Shown: positions 1 to 6,230, counted from the stretch's first letter. The stretch is DNA of 6,230 nt from JBCFBK01 sp050173895 (GCA_050173895.1 JBFXKJ010000234.1:1-6230), one strand, 5' to 3'. Translations and numbers: made by a program. The notes: generated by a model not told the origin, from the letters alone.

Positions 1-1
1 G

Positions 2-166
2 CCAAACTGGAATGTTAAAAATGAAGTGACTACCATTTTGGGGGCTATTTCCGAAAAACGCGGCGAAACTTATCAACACACTGAGATCAATCCGGCCAAG
101 ACACTTGTTATAAAAGGGATTACCCTTTTTGGTGGGGTTGAAGTAAAATTAAATGACAGTCGATGA
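2..166 (+). CDS. LiaF-like membrane protein, C-terminal fragment
   Basis: This is an open frame entering from the left edge, with 54 visible codons and a TGA stop at 164-166. The start lies outside the window. The visible part has the alternating hydrophobic and glycine pattern of the C-terminal beta-rich domain of LiaF/DUF2154-type 'cell wall-active antibiotics response' proteins. It begins PNWNVKNEVTTILGAISEKR and ends with KTLVIKGITLFGGVEVK. In Firmicutes, LiaF restrains the envelope-stress kinase LiaS. Bacteroidota often keep LiaF-like proteins beside LytS/LytTR two-component systems, and the same arrangement is seen here. The stop overlaps the next start as ATGA, so the two genes are probably translationally coupled. 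Membrane segments expected in the N-terminal half cannot be seen. The family call rests on a short tail and on context. Confidence 0.7.
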   Translation, partial: PNWNVKNEVTTILGAISEKRGETYQHTEINPAKTLVIKGITLFGGVEVKLNDSR

Positions 167-1242
167 AGCATCCGTTCATCAATAACCGGATATTAAGTCT
201 TTACTATAGTTTTTTCTGGCTGCTCATGGGGGCCGGGAATGTGCTTCTGCAGACCTTGTGGTACGAGATGAGCTTTGAAGCTTCGCTGTTGGAATCCTGT
301 TCTATTTTCATCCTTTATCCTGTTTTGGGAGCAAGCATCTGGTATCTGATAAAATATAACGGCCTGAGGGATAATGACTGGCTGCTGAACGTCGTATTTC
401 ATTTCATGGGGGCCTCGCTCCTGAATGCGGTATGGCTTTACCTGAGCTTCATGACGGTCAAAATGATCGATCCTTCTCATCTTGCCTATATGTACGATGT
501 CCTTCCGTCCAAGATCCTGACGGGTTATCTGATGTATGCGGTTTATGTGGTTTTCTTTTACGCCGTAGGTTACTACAATTCGCTCAAGGAAAAGATTGAA
601 AAGGAGGCTGAACTGAAGACGCTTATCCGTGATGCCGAACTCAGTGCCCTTATGTCGCAGATCAACCCCCATTTCCTTTTCAACAGCCTGAATTCGATCG
701 CATCACTGACCATCAGTGATCCGGAGAAAGCCCAGGAAATGGTGATCAATCTTTCTACATTCATGCGTTACTCCCTTCAGCATAACCAGGAGGAGACAGT
801 AGCCCTTAAGGAGGAACTGGAAAATATAATGTTGTATCTTAGTATTGAAAAAGTCAGGTTTGGGCGCAAGCTTAACCCTGTCTTTGAGGTTGAAGAAGAA
901 TGCCGGCAGGCCCAGATCCCGAATATGATTCTTCAACCTTTGCTGGAGAACGCCATTAAATATGGTGTATATGAGGCTGCAAAGCCCGTGTGGATCTTTA
1001 TTAAGTGCCGCCTGGAAGAAGGCGCTTTCTGTATCGTTGTGGAGAACGATTATGAGCCCGACTCGGTCAGAAACAGAGGAGAAGGCATCGGCCTGAAAAA
1101 TATCAGACAAAGGCTTGAACTGATCTACGGCAATCCTGGTTTAATGAAGATTACGGACAATAAGACGAGTTTCAGAGTAGAATTAACGCTTCCCCAAAAA
1201 AGATTGAACCATGAACGAGACAATCAACCTGCTGATAATTGA
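163..1242 (+). CDS. LytS/YehU-type sensor histidine kinase
   Basis: A 359-residue inner-membrane histidine kinase of the His_kinase (PF06580) plus HATPase_c type. The N-terminal third holds about four hydrophobic segments (roughly residues 13-33, 45-65, 76-97 and 117-138) with no recognisable extracellular sensor domain. A charged helical linker (about 139-162) follows. The phosphoacceptor box is SQINPHFLFNSLN, with His170. The ATP-binding domain has the N box LLENAIKYG (Asn263) and the glycine box GEGIGLKNIRQRL (306-318). All expected catalytic motifs are intact, so it should be active. It should phosphorylate the response regulator encoded directly downstream, whose gene it overlaps by 32 nt. 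The start is fixed by the ATGA overlap with the preceding LiaF-like gene, and there is no Shine-Dalgarno sequence. The signal is unknown; the neighbour suggests envelope stress. Confidence 0.95.
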   Translation: MKHPFINNRILSLYYSFFWLLMGAGNVLLQTLWYEMSFEASLLESCSIFILYPVLGASIWYLIKYNGLRDNDWLLNVVFHFMGASLLNAVWLYLSFMTVKMIDPSHLAYMYDVLPSKILTGYLMYAVYVVFFYAVGYYNSLKEKIEKEAELKTLIRDAELSALMSQINPHFLFNSLNSIASLTISDPEKAQEMVINLSTFMRYSLQHNQEETVALKEELENIMLYLSIEKVRFGRKLNPVFEVEEECRQAQIPNMILQPLLENAIKYGVYEAAKPVWIFIKCRLEEGAFCIVVENDYEPDSVRNRGEGIGLKNIRQRLELIYGNPGLMKITDNKTSFRVELTLPQKRLNHERDNQPADN

Positions 1243-1960
1243 GGATGAGGAGCTCGCCCGTGAGCTGCTCAAGTCTTACCTGAAAGATCAGCCTGGTATT
1301 CGGGTAATCGGCGAATGCGAAAATGGCTTCGAAGGAGTTCAGATGATCAACAGCCTGAAACCTGACCTGGTGCTGCTCGATATTCAGATGCCGAAAATCA
1401 CCGGTTTTGAGATGCTTCAGTTGCTTGACCATAAACCTGAAATCATCTTTACGACTGCATATGACCAGTATGCACTGCAGGCTTTTGAATACAACGCTGC
1501 GGATTATCTTCTTAAACCCTTCTCCCGGGAAAGATTACTTGCGGCCATTGAAAAAGTGGTGCAGCGAATCGGCAATAAGGACAACACTGCCGAGAAAATT
1601 GAACGCCTGGGCGAATTCTCTTCGGGCGAATACCTCGACCGGGTGGTTGTAAAGGACCGCCACAAGATCTCCATTATCATGGCCGACCAGATCCGGTACA
1701 TCGAATCACTCGATGATTATGTGTTCATCTATACCGACACCGGACGCCATATGAAACAGAAAACGATGAAGTATTTTGAGTTAAACCTCTCGCCGAAGGA
1801 CTTCATCCGGATTCATCGCTCCTATATCGTGAATGTGAGCCAGATTTCAGAAATCCAGCAATACGAGAAAGATTCCTACCTGGTGTTACTGCGTGACCGC
1901 ACAAAGTTGAAGGTCAGTAAGTCAGGCTATAAAAATCTCAAGGAAATATTAAGTTTTTAG
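1211..1960 (+). CDS. LytTR-family response regulator
   Basis: A 249-residue cytoplasmic response regulator. The receiver domain (about residues 5-120) has the acidic pair Glu11-Asp12, phosphoacceptor Asp57 in LVLLDIQMP, the conserved Thr82-Ala83 and Lys102 in LLKPF. A short linker leads to a LytTR DNA-binding domain (about 142-249). Its hallmarks include IRYIESLDDYVFIYT, the FIRIHRSYIVN segment and a final LKVSKSGYKNL stretch. LytTR proteins bind paired direct repeats upstream of target promoters; the targets cannot be told from this window. The gene starts 32 nt inside the kinase gene, so the pair is almost certainly cotranscribed and coupled. All phosphorylation residues are present. No convincing rho-independent terminator follows in the next 108 nt. 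Confidence 0.95.
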   Translation: MNETINLLIIEDEELARELLKSYLKDQPGIRVIGECENGFEGVQMINSLKPDLVLLDIQMPKITGFEMLQLLDHKPEIIFTTAYDQYALQAFEYNAADYLLKPFSRERLLAAIEKVVQRIGNKDNTAEKIERLGEFSSGEYLDRVVVKDRHKISIIMADQIRYIESLDDYVFIYTDTGRHMKQKTMKYFELNLSPKDFIRIHRSYIVNVSQISEIQQYEKDSYLVLLRDRTKLKVSKSGYKNLKEILSF

Positions 1961-2015
1961 GATGTGCCGGCCTGAGGAGGAAGCCTGACAGCTAAGCAGG
2001 ATAAAAAAAAGTTGC

Positions 2016-2050
2016 TTTGAGGGTGAAACCGGGAAACTTTATTATTTTTA
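2016..2050 (+). promoter_or_regulatory. Candidate Bacteroidota-type promoter for the membrane protein-pullulanase pair
   Basis: The 108-nt gap between the response regulator and the next gene contains TATTTTTA at 2043-2050. This matches the Bacteroidota -7 consensus TAnnTTTG except at the last base. A TTTG at 2016-2019 could serve as the -33 element. The 23-nt spacing is longer than the usual 19-21, which lowers confidence. If it is used, transcription would start about 10-15 nt before the ATG at 2069, giving a very short leader. This would make the downstream pair independent of the two-component genes. Confidence 0.4.
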
Positions 2051-2068
2051 GCCCTAAAAGCTGCATCC

Positions 2069-2602
2069 ATGAGGTACCTGATTTGGCTGATGTTGTTGGT
2101 TCCGCTTCTGGGTTTTTCTTCTGACGGCCGGACTGAAGATTACCACCTATCGTGGCTGTTGATCGGTATCATCGTTGTCCTGATCCTGATCCTGATAATG
2201 CGGGAATGGGGCCGGCCGGGCGGGCTGAAGCTTCATTTGCCCTTTAACCGCCGCCGCTTGCGAATGGAATTGATCCCCGACAGGAGGTACAGGCCGCAGA
2301 CACTTACGCTGGTAATCAAAAATGTGTCCCGGCGCGACATCGATATTGAAGCGCCGGTCATCCGGTTTCGTAAGCTGTTCCTGATTCGTAACTTCAAGCT
2401 GAAGGGCATTGACCGCAATGTGCTTTATCCGCTTTACCTGGAATCGGGGAAGGTGCATGAACTTCCGGTCAGTGTCCGTGTGTTTCATGACTATGACAGT
2501 TCACTTCGCAAATACTACTGGGCTCGTGTATTGGTAAAAGACACCTATGGCAGAACATACAAGACAGCGTATGTCACCCTTCGTAAAAGCCTTTTCTCCT
2601 GA
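2069..2602 (+). CDS. Uncharacterised basic membrane protein with a beta-rich C-terminal domain
   Basis: A 177-residue protein that I do not recognise as a named family. Residues 3-16 form a hydrophobic stretch that could be a membrane segment or signal peptide. A short acidic loop follows (SSDGRTEDYHLS), then a strong membrane helix at about 29-44 (LLIGIIVVLILILIM). Directly after it come many arginines (R45, R49, R61-R63, R65), so the positive-inside rule places the rest in the cytoplasm. Residues 65-172 alternate hydrophobic and polar residues, as in a single beta-sandwich: LTLVIKNVSRRDIDIEAP, then YYWARVLVKDTYGRTYKTAY. The pattern resembles an Ig-like fold but shows no catalytic motif. The stop overlaps the pullulanase start by one base (TGATG), so the two are probably coupled. 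A role in anchoring or regulating that enzyme is only a guess. The ATG fits the candidate promoter just upstream. Confidence 0.8.
   Translation: MRYLIWLMLLVPLLGFSSDGRTEDYHLSWLLIGIIVVLILILIMREWGRPGGLKLHLPFNRRRLRMELIPDRRYRPQTLTLVIKNVSRRDIDIEAPVIRFRKLFLIRNFKLKGIDRNVLYPLYLESGKVHELPVSVRVFHDYDSSLRKYYWARVLVKDTYGRTYKTAYVTLRKSLFS
2178..2196 (+). repeat. Hexanucleotide tandem repeat (TCCTGA)x3 in a membrane-helix coding stretch
   Basis: Three perfect consecutive copies of TCCTGA plus one further T. In frame this reads as CTG-ATC units encoding alternating Leu-Ile in the second hydrophobic segment of the membrane protein (residues 38-43). A gain or loss of one unit would keep the frame and change the helix by two residues. 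It may be simple codon repetition. Confidence 0.6.
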
Positions 2603-4560
2603 TGAATGACTGGAAATATAACCACATTGATTTTTCATCCTATCCTCCCTGTGACGGCGACGATCTTGGGGTGAGGACGAGCACAAACGGCATTCTTGTG
2701 AAGATCTGGGCTCCGGTTGCGCAGGCTGTTGACTTTTTTATTTACAGGCAGAGCGAGGGAGGCACGCCGGTTCGGATCGATTCGCTAAGGCCGGAGAGCC
2801 ATGGGTGCTGGACGCTTAGCCTGAAGGGTGATTTTAAAGGCCTTTATTATACCTTCCGGGTCAAAAACGGGGAGTGGATGAACGAAACCCCCGGGGTTGA
2901 TGCCAAAGCTGTCGGGACAAACGGGAAGAGAGGTTTGTTCTTTATTCCGGAGGAAACCTATCCGGAGAACTGGGATCTGGACCGCCCGGTCGTGGCAGAA
3001 TACCCGACCGATGCTGTTATTTATGAGCTGCACGTCAGGGACTTTTCCATAGCGGAAAGTTCCGGGATCCGTCATAAGGGGAAGTATCTGGCTTTTACCG
3101 AAACCGGAACGAAAAGCCCGGATGGGTTGACTTCAGGAATTGATCACCTGAAGGAGCTTGGGATTACCCATGTTCATCTTTTGCCCGTGGCCGACTTCCA
3201 TACAGTCGATGAAAACCGGCCTGACAAAGGGTACAACTGGGGGTATGATCCGCTTAACTTCAACGCCCCGGAAGGTTCGTATGCAACCGATCCGGCCACC
3301 ACGGCACGGATGACAGAATTCAGAAAGCTGGTCATGTCTTTGCACCGGGCCGGTATCGGTGTGGTGATGGACGTTGTTTATAACCATACGGGCTACACCC
3401 GCCGTTCCTGGTTCAATCAGACTGTTCCCGGCTATTATTACCGGCAGCGGCCCGACGGCAGTTTTTCAGACGCCACCGGCTGCGGAAATGAGATTGCTTC
3501 CGAGCGGACCATGGTGAGGAAGTATATTATTGATTCGGTGTGTTACTGGGCCCGCGAATACCACATCGACGGATTCCGCTTCGATCTGATGGGAGTGCTG
3601 GATATTGAAACGATGAACGCGGTCCGGTCGGCCCTGGACCGGATGCGGCCCGGCATCCTCCTGTATGGGGAGGGGTGGACAGCGGGACCGAGTCCCATGC
3701 CCGAGAGAGAGCGGGCGCTAAAGGCCAATGTGAACAGGCTTGACCGCATTGCCTGCTTTAATGATGATTTTCGGGATGCCCTGAAGGGAGATAATTTCAG
3801 AGCCGGCGACAGAGGCTTTGTCAGCGGGCGGACCCTGAGCGAGGAGGCGGTCAAGTTTGGCATTGTTGCCGCCTGCAATCACCCGCAGATCGTCTATGAT
3901 TATGTCGGGAACGGCAGTTTCCCCTGGGCCGGGGAACCGCACCAGACCATCACCTACGTCTCTGCCCATGACAATTATACCCTCTTCGACAAACTTCGCA
4001 TGAGCAATCCCGATGTGGAGACCGAGGCGATCTGCCGGATGCATCAACTTGCCGGGGCGCTGGTGCTTAGCTCGCAGGGAATACCATTTCTGCACGGGGG
4101 TGTGGAGTTCTGCCGAACAAAAAACGGTGACCATAATTCCTATCGTTCGCCCGACGCGATCAATCAGTTCGACTGGTCACGGAAGCGTGAATTCAACCAT
4201 GTTTTCGAGTACTACAAGGCCCTGATAAACCTGAGAAAGAATATTCCTGCCCTGCGTATGCGCAGCTCGTCCGATATTCGCCGGTATCTTCGGTTTTCAC
4301 CGGTTTATCAGATCGGTGTGGTCTCTTATGCCATTGAAGACTATCCTGGAGAAGATCGATGGAAGTCCATCCAGTTGATCTTCAACGCCTCGGTTAAAGC
4401 AGTCGGGGTTGAATTGATGAGACCGGGCCGGTGGAGGGTGATTGCGCGTGAAAACGAGATCGACCTGAACAGTGCATTGTATTTGGAAGGCAGCCGGGCA
4501 GAAGTGCCTCCCGTTTCGATGATGATCGTCGTCCTGCAATCAGAAGACAGCCAGCAGTAA
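2602..4560 (+). CDS. pulA: Type I pullulanase (GH13 alpha-1,6-debranching enzyme)
   Basis: A 652-residue enzyme that hydrolyses alpha-1,6 branch points in glycogen, pullulan or limit dextrins. There is no signal peptide, so it is probably cytosolic. An N-terminal CBM48 domain lies at about 20-115 (VKIWAPVAQAVDFFIYR). The type I signature YNWGYDP is at 211-217. GH13 regions are intact: I DVVYNH (257-262), II GFRFDLMG (324-331, nucleophile Asp328), III LLYGEGW (acid/base Glu357), and IV SAHDN (454-458, transition-state Asp457). The substrate loop HNSYRSPDAINQFDW (511-525) is also typical. A C-terminal beta domain follows from about 560. The length is normal for the cytosolic type. The start overlaps the stop of the membrane protein gene by one base, implying coupling. 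The last 21 nt overlap the oppositely oriented alanine dehydrogenase-like gene. Isoamylase or GlgX is less likely because of the YNWGYDP motif. Confidence 0.96.
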   Translation: MNDWKYNHIDFSSYPPCDGDDLGVRTSTNGILVKIWAPVAQAVDFFIYRQSEGGTPVRIDSLRPESHGCWTLSLKGDFKGLYYTFRVKNGEWMNETPGVDAKAVGTNGKRGLFFIPEETYPENWDLDRPVVAEYPTDAVIYELHVRDFSIAESSGIRHKGKYLAFTETGTKSPDGLTSGIDHLKELGITHVHLLPVADFHTVDENRPDKGYNWGYDPLNFNAPEGSYATDPATTARMTEFRKLVMSLHRAGIGVVMDVVYNHTGYTRRSWFNQTVPGYYYRQRPDGSFSDATGCGNEIASERTMVRKYIIDSVCYWAREYHIDGFRFDLMGVLDIETMNAVRSALDRMRPGILLYGEGWTAGPSPMPERERALKANVNRLDRIACFNDDFRDALKGDNFRAGDRGFVSGRTLSEEAVKFGIVAACNHPQIVYDYVGNGSFPWAGEPHQTITYVSAHDNYTLFDKLRMSNPDVETEAICRMHQLAGALVLSSQGIPFLHGGVEFCRTKNGDHNSYRSPDAINQFDWSRKREFNHVFEYYKALINLRKNIPALRMRSSSDIRRYLRFSPVYQIGVVSYAIEDYPGEDRWKSIQLIFNASVKAVGVELMRPGRWRVIARENEIDLNSALYLEGSRAEVPPVSMMIVVLQSEDSQQ

Positions 4561-5748
4561 GTCAATATCTTTCGAAGGAATATTAAGTTTGGCTCCCAGG
4601 TCATGGTTGGTCAGGATTCCATTATAGATATAAATCCCTTTCCTGAATCCCCGGGCCGTTTTGATGTAATTTTGAACCCCTCCCGTCTCGCCGATCGAAA
4701 TAATGATCGGGGTGAGGATATTGCTCAGTGCAATGGAGGCCGTTCGTCCGACAAGCGAAGAGATATTGGGTACACAATAGTGTGTCACTCCGTATTCGAT
4801 ATAGGCAGGATTGTTCAGATCGGTCGGACGGCTGGTCTCGAAACAACCACCCTGTCCCACGTTCAGGTCGATGATCACTGATCCTTTTTTTAGCATCTTG
4901 ACCATTTCTTCCGAAACACGGAATTTCAGGGGTAAATTGGTGGAAAAAGCGCCGAGGACGACATCGGCCGACTTCAGGGCCTTTCTCAGGACGTTTGGAT
5001 AAAGCACGGAGGTGAAAATGCGTTGTCCCAGTTTTTCTTCCAGACTGCGAAGCGCAAAGAGATCGTCATCGAAAATCTTGACCATGGCTCCGAGCCCGAG
5101 CGCCGCGCGTGCCGCAAATTCGGCCGCAGTGGTGGCCCCCAGAATCACCAGTTCGGTGGGGGAAATCCCGGTGACCCCTCCCAGCAGGACGCCCTTCCCT
5201 TTCCGTGAATTGCTGAGGTATTCGCTGGCCACGGTGACAGCCGTAACCCCTGATATCTGGCTCATGAGGCGTACCACAGGAAGGCTGTTGTTTTCGTTCT
5301 CCATGTATTCATAGGCAACAGTGGTCACCTTTTTATTCATCAGCTTGCGGATCGACTCACTGCAATGGACATTCATCTGCATATTGGAGAAAAGCGCCTG
5401 ATTCCCCCTGAGCATATCAATCTCCTCCTGGTCGAAGGGTGACACTCTCAGAATCAGGTCACACTGAAAAATTTCCTCTTTTTTTTCAATTACGATCGCG
5501 CCTGCTTCCCGGTATTCTTCATCCGAATAGCTGGACGCTTTTCCCGCGCTGACTTCTATGTAAATCTCATGACCATACGAAACCAAAAGCCCAACAGCTT
5601 CGGGAGTTAATGGAATGCGGAATTCCGCTTTGGAAAAGTCGGATGGAATGCCAATGCTCAGTTTCTTTCCTTTTTTCAGGATCTCCAGCATTTCTTCACG
5701 GGGCATGAAAAAATTTGCTTTGTCAGGCGTATGTCCTTTTCCCTTCAT
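4540..5748 (-). CDS. Alanine dehydrogenase-like protein lacking key active-site residues
   Basis: A 402-residue member of the alanine dehydrogenase/PNT family, which normally interconverts L-alanine and pyruvate with NAD. The fold is complete: an N-terminal domain (SIGIP...FRIPLTPEAVGLLV, Arg44), a Rossmann domain (VILGATTAAEFAARAALGLGA) and a C-terminal segment (QGGCFETSRPT, HYCVPNISSLVGRTAS, YNGILTN). Aligned by eye to characterised enzymes, the catalytic Lys (VKEP) is Ser103, the catalytic His (YLHLA) is Gln124, and the Asp before QGG is Gly298. The glycine motif GxGxxG reads GATTAA, while the ribose-binding Asp227 remains. From memory, Bacteroidota homologues often lack the Lys and His but keep DQGG and more of the glycines. 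Met15 (codon 5704-5706) is an alternative start. The 126-nt gap to tsaE upstream has no clear promoter or terminator. The homology is certain, but alanine dehydrogenase activity is doubtful. Confidence 0.9.
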   Translation of the reverse strand: MKGKGHTPDKANFFMPREEMLEILKKGKKLSIGIPSDFSKAEFRIPLTPEAVGLLVSYGHEIYIEVSAGKASSYSDEEYREAGAIVIEKKEEIFQCDLILRVSPFDQEEIDMLRGNQALFSNMQMNVHCSESIRKLMNKKVTTVAYEYMENENNSLPVVRLMSQISGVTAVTVASEYLSNSRKGKGVLLGGVTGISPTELVILGATTAAEFAARAALGLGAMVKIFDDDLFALRSLEEKLGQRIFTSVLYPNVLRKALKSADVVLGAFSTNLPLKFRVSEEMVKMLKKGSVIIDLNVGQGGCFETSRPTDLNNPAYIEYGVTHYCVPNISSLVGRTASIALSNILTPIIISIGETGGVQNYIKTARGFRKGIYIYNGILTNHDLGAKLNIPSKDIDLLLAVF

Positions 5749-5874
5749 TTCTACTTTGGTTTTTCGTGTCCTGTATAGGGTCCAAGAAATTTTTACCCTT
5801 TGCTCGCTTATTCAAAATGACCGTTCTGTTGAACCTTCCAAGTTACTCTTTTCTACTTAAATAATCAAAAGGGT
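5749..5874. other. Intergenic gap between tsaE and the alanine dehydrogenase-like gene
   Basis: This 126-nt AT-rich gap lies between two leftward genes. It contains no open frame that looks real. On the minus strand a TTTG (5813-5816) stands 17 nt before TAAAAATT (5788-5795), a poor match to the Bacteroidota promoter pattern. A small inverted repeat GTTC-TGTT-GAAC lies at 5823-5834. No T-tailed hairpin that would end tsaE transcription is visible, so read-through into the next gene is possible. Confidence 0.5.
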
Positions 5875-6230
5875 TTATCGGTGGAAGGCCTTTATATGTC
5901 TTACCTGCGAAGGCCGCTCCCCGATGTGTACTTCCACCAGATCGTCCGGGAGCAGGGATTCGACCTTTTCGGGCCACTCCATAAAACAGTACTGCTCGCT
6001 GTACAGGTATTCTTCAAGCCCAATGTCCAGTGCTTCTTCCGGAGTCCGGACCCGGTAAAAATCAAAATGATAAATTTTGAAAGGCCCCGCTGTGTCGTAT
6101 TCGTTGACCAGTGCAAAAGTGGGACTGGAAATATTGACGGCTGAGCCTAAAACCCGGCACAAGGCTTTGATAAAAGTTGTATTGCCGGCACCCATATCAC
6201 CGTAAAATGAAAATAGCCGTTCGTAGGGGA
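5875..6230 (-). CDS. tsaE: TsaE, t6A synthesis ATPase (5' end beyond window), Walker A Lys replaced by Asn
   Basis: TsaE (formerly YjeE) is the P-loop ATPase that works with TsaB and TsaD in forming N6-threonylcarbamoyladenosine at tRNA position 37. The window shows 117 codons, and the N-terminus is cut at the right edge. Reading starts PYERLFSFYGDMGAG, so the Met at 6193-6195 is internal and not the start. Family marks are the P-loop, SSPTFALVNEY, IYHFDFYR and FMEWPEK. The P-loop reads GDMGAGNTTF, with Asn (codon AAT at 6181-6183) where GxxGxGK[ST] needs Lys. The rest of the protein shows no decay and the frame is open to the TAA at 5875-5877. The next gene on this strand is the alanine dehydrogenase homologue, 126 nt away. 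From memory, tsaE and this homologue are often neighbours in Bacteroidota. Confidence 0.93.
   Translation of the reverse strand, partial: PYERLFSFYGDMGAGNTTFIKALCRVLGSAVNISSPTFALVNEYDTAGPFKIYHFDFYRVRTPEEALDIGLEEYLYSEQYCFMEWPEKVESLLPDDLVEVHIGERPSQVRHIKAFHR

Noticed and set aside
193..672. Long open frame antisense to the histidine kinase gene (159 codons)
   Set aside because: Its translation has no family resemblance, and it opposes a gene with full domain support.
1961..2010. Possible terminator after the response regulator (CCTG...CAGG arms)
   Set aside because: The stem is only four base pairs and is followed by an A-run, not a T-run, on the coding strand.
3718..4134. Long open frame antisense to the pullulanase gene (138 codons)
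   Set aside because: It is fully inside a strongly supported gene, shows no recognisable domain, and is expected in GC-balanced coding DNA read in reverse.
4564..4584. Imperfect AT-rich hairpin (AATAT...ATATT arms) just after the pullulanase stop
   Set aside because: The stem has a bulge and a G-U pair, no T-run follows, and the sequence lies inside the oppositely oriented coding region, so it is not a credible terminator.
5788..5816. Minus-strand TTTG and TAAAAATT pair as a promoter for the alanine dehydrogenase-like gene
   Set aside because: The -7 match is poor and the 17-nt spacing is short for the Bacteroidota consensus. The gene may equally be transcribed from upstream of tsaE.
5823..5834. 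Inverted repeat GTTC-TGTT-GAAC upstream of the alanine dehydrogenase-like gene
   Set aside because: Four-base arms occur often by chance, and there is no second copy or known operator match.
5881..6144. Plus-strand open frame across tsaE (87 codons)
   Set aside because: It is a shadow of tsaE, whose motifs are clear on the opposite strand.
6193..6195. Met codon as the true start of tsaE
   Set aside because: It lies inside the P-loop (GDMGAG), and the frame continues upstream with conserved-looking residues to the window edge, so the real start is outside.

Overview
The window looks like chromosomal DNA of a Bacteroidota member, probably an uncultured or environmental Bacteroidales/Marinilabiliales-type lineage. 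This is inferred from gene content and expression signals. No start codon has a convincing Shine-Dalgarno sequence, there is a TATTTTTA element of the Bacteroidota -7 type (consensus TAnnTTTG), the sensor is a LytS-type kinase paired with a LytTR regulator, and the alanine dehydrogenase homologue most resembles the ~400-residue Bacteroidota type. I see no mobile element, CRISPR array, rRNA or tRNA.

Left part (1-1960, + strand): the tail of a LiaF-like membrane protein runs by a 4-nt ATGA overlap into a LytS/YehU-type membrane histidine kinase. The kinase overlaps its LytTR response regulator by 32 nt. The three genes form one translationally coupled unit that plausibly senses an envelope signal.

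Middle part (1961-4560, + strand): after a 108-nt gap holding a candidate promoter come a small basic membrane protein of unknown function and, overlapping it by 1 nt, a cytosolic type I pullulanase with all GH13 catalytic motifs. The pullulanase indicates debranching of glycogen or of imported alpha-glucan fragments. Its coupling to an inner-membrane protein is unexplained.

Right part (4540-6230, - strand): two genes read leftward. The upstream one is tsaE, the ATPase of tRNA t6A synthesis, cut by the window edge. The second is an alanine dehydrogenase-like protein whose 3' end overlaps the pullulanase gene by 21 nt tail to tail. Both carry surprising substitutions. TsaE has Asn in place of the Walker A lysine. 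The alanine dehydrogenase homologue lacks the catalytic Lys, His and Asp and two of the three glycines of the nucleotide-binding GxGxxG motif.

I found no clearly new multi-gene system. The items most worth a second look are the putative alanine dehydrogenase pseudoenzyme, the altered TsaE P-loop, and the uncharacterised membrane protein coupled to the pullulanase.
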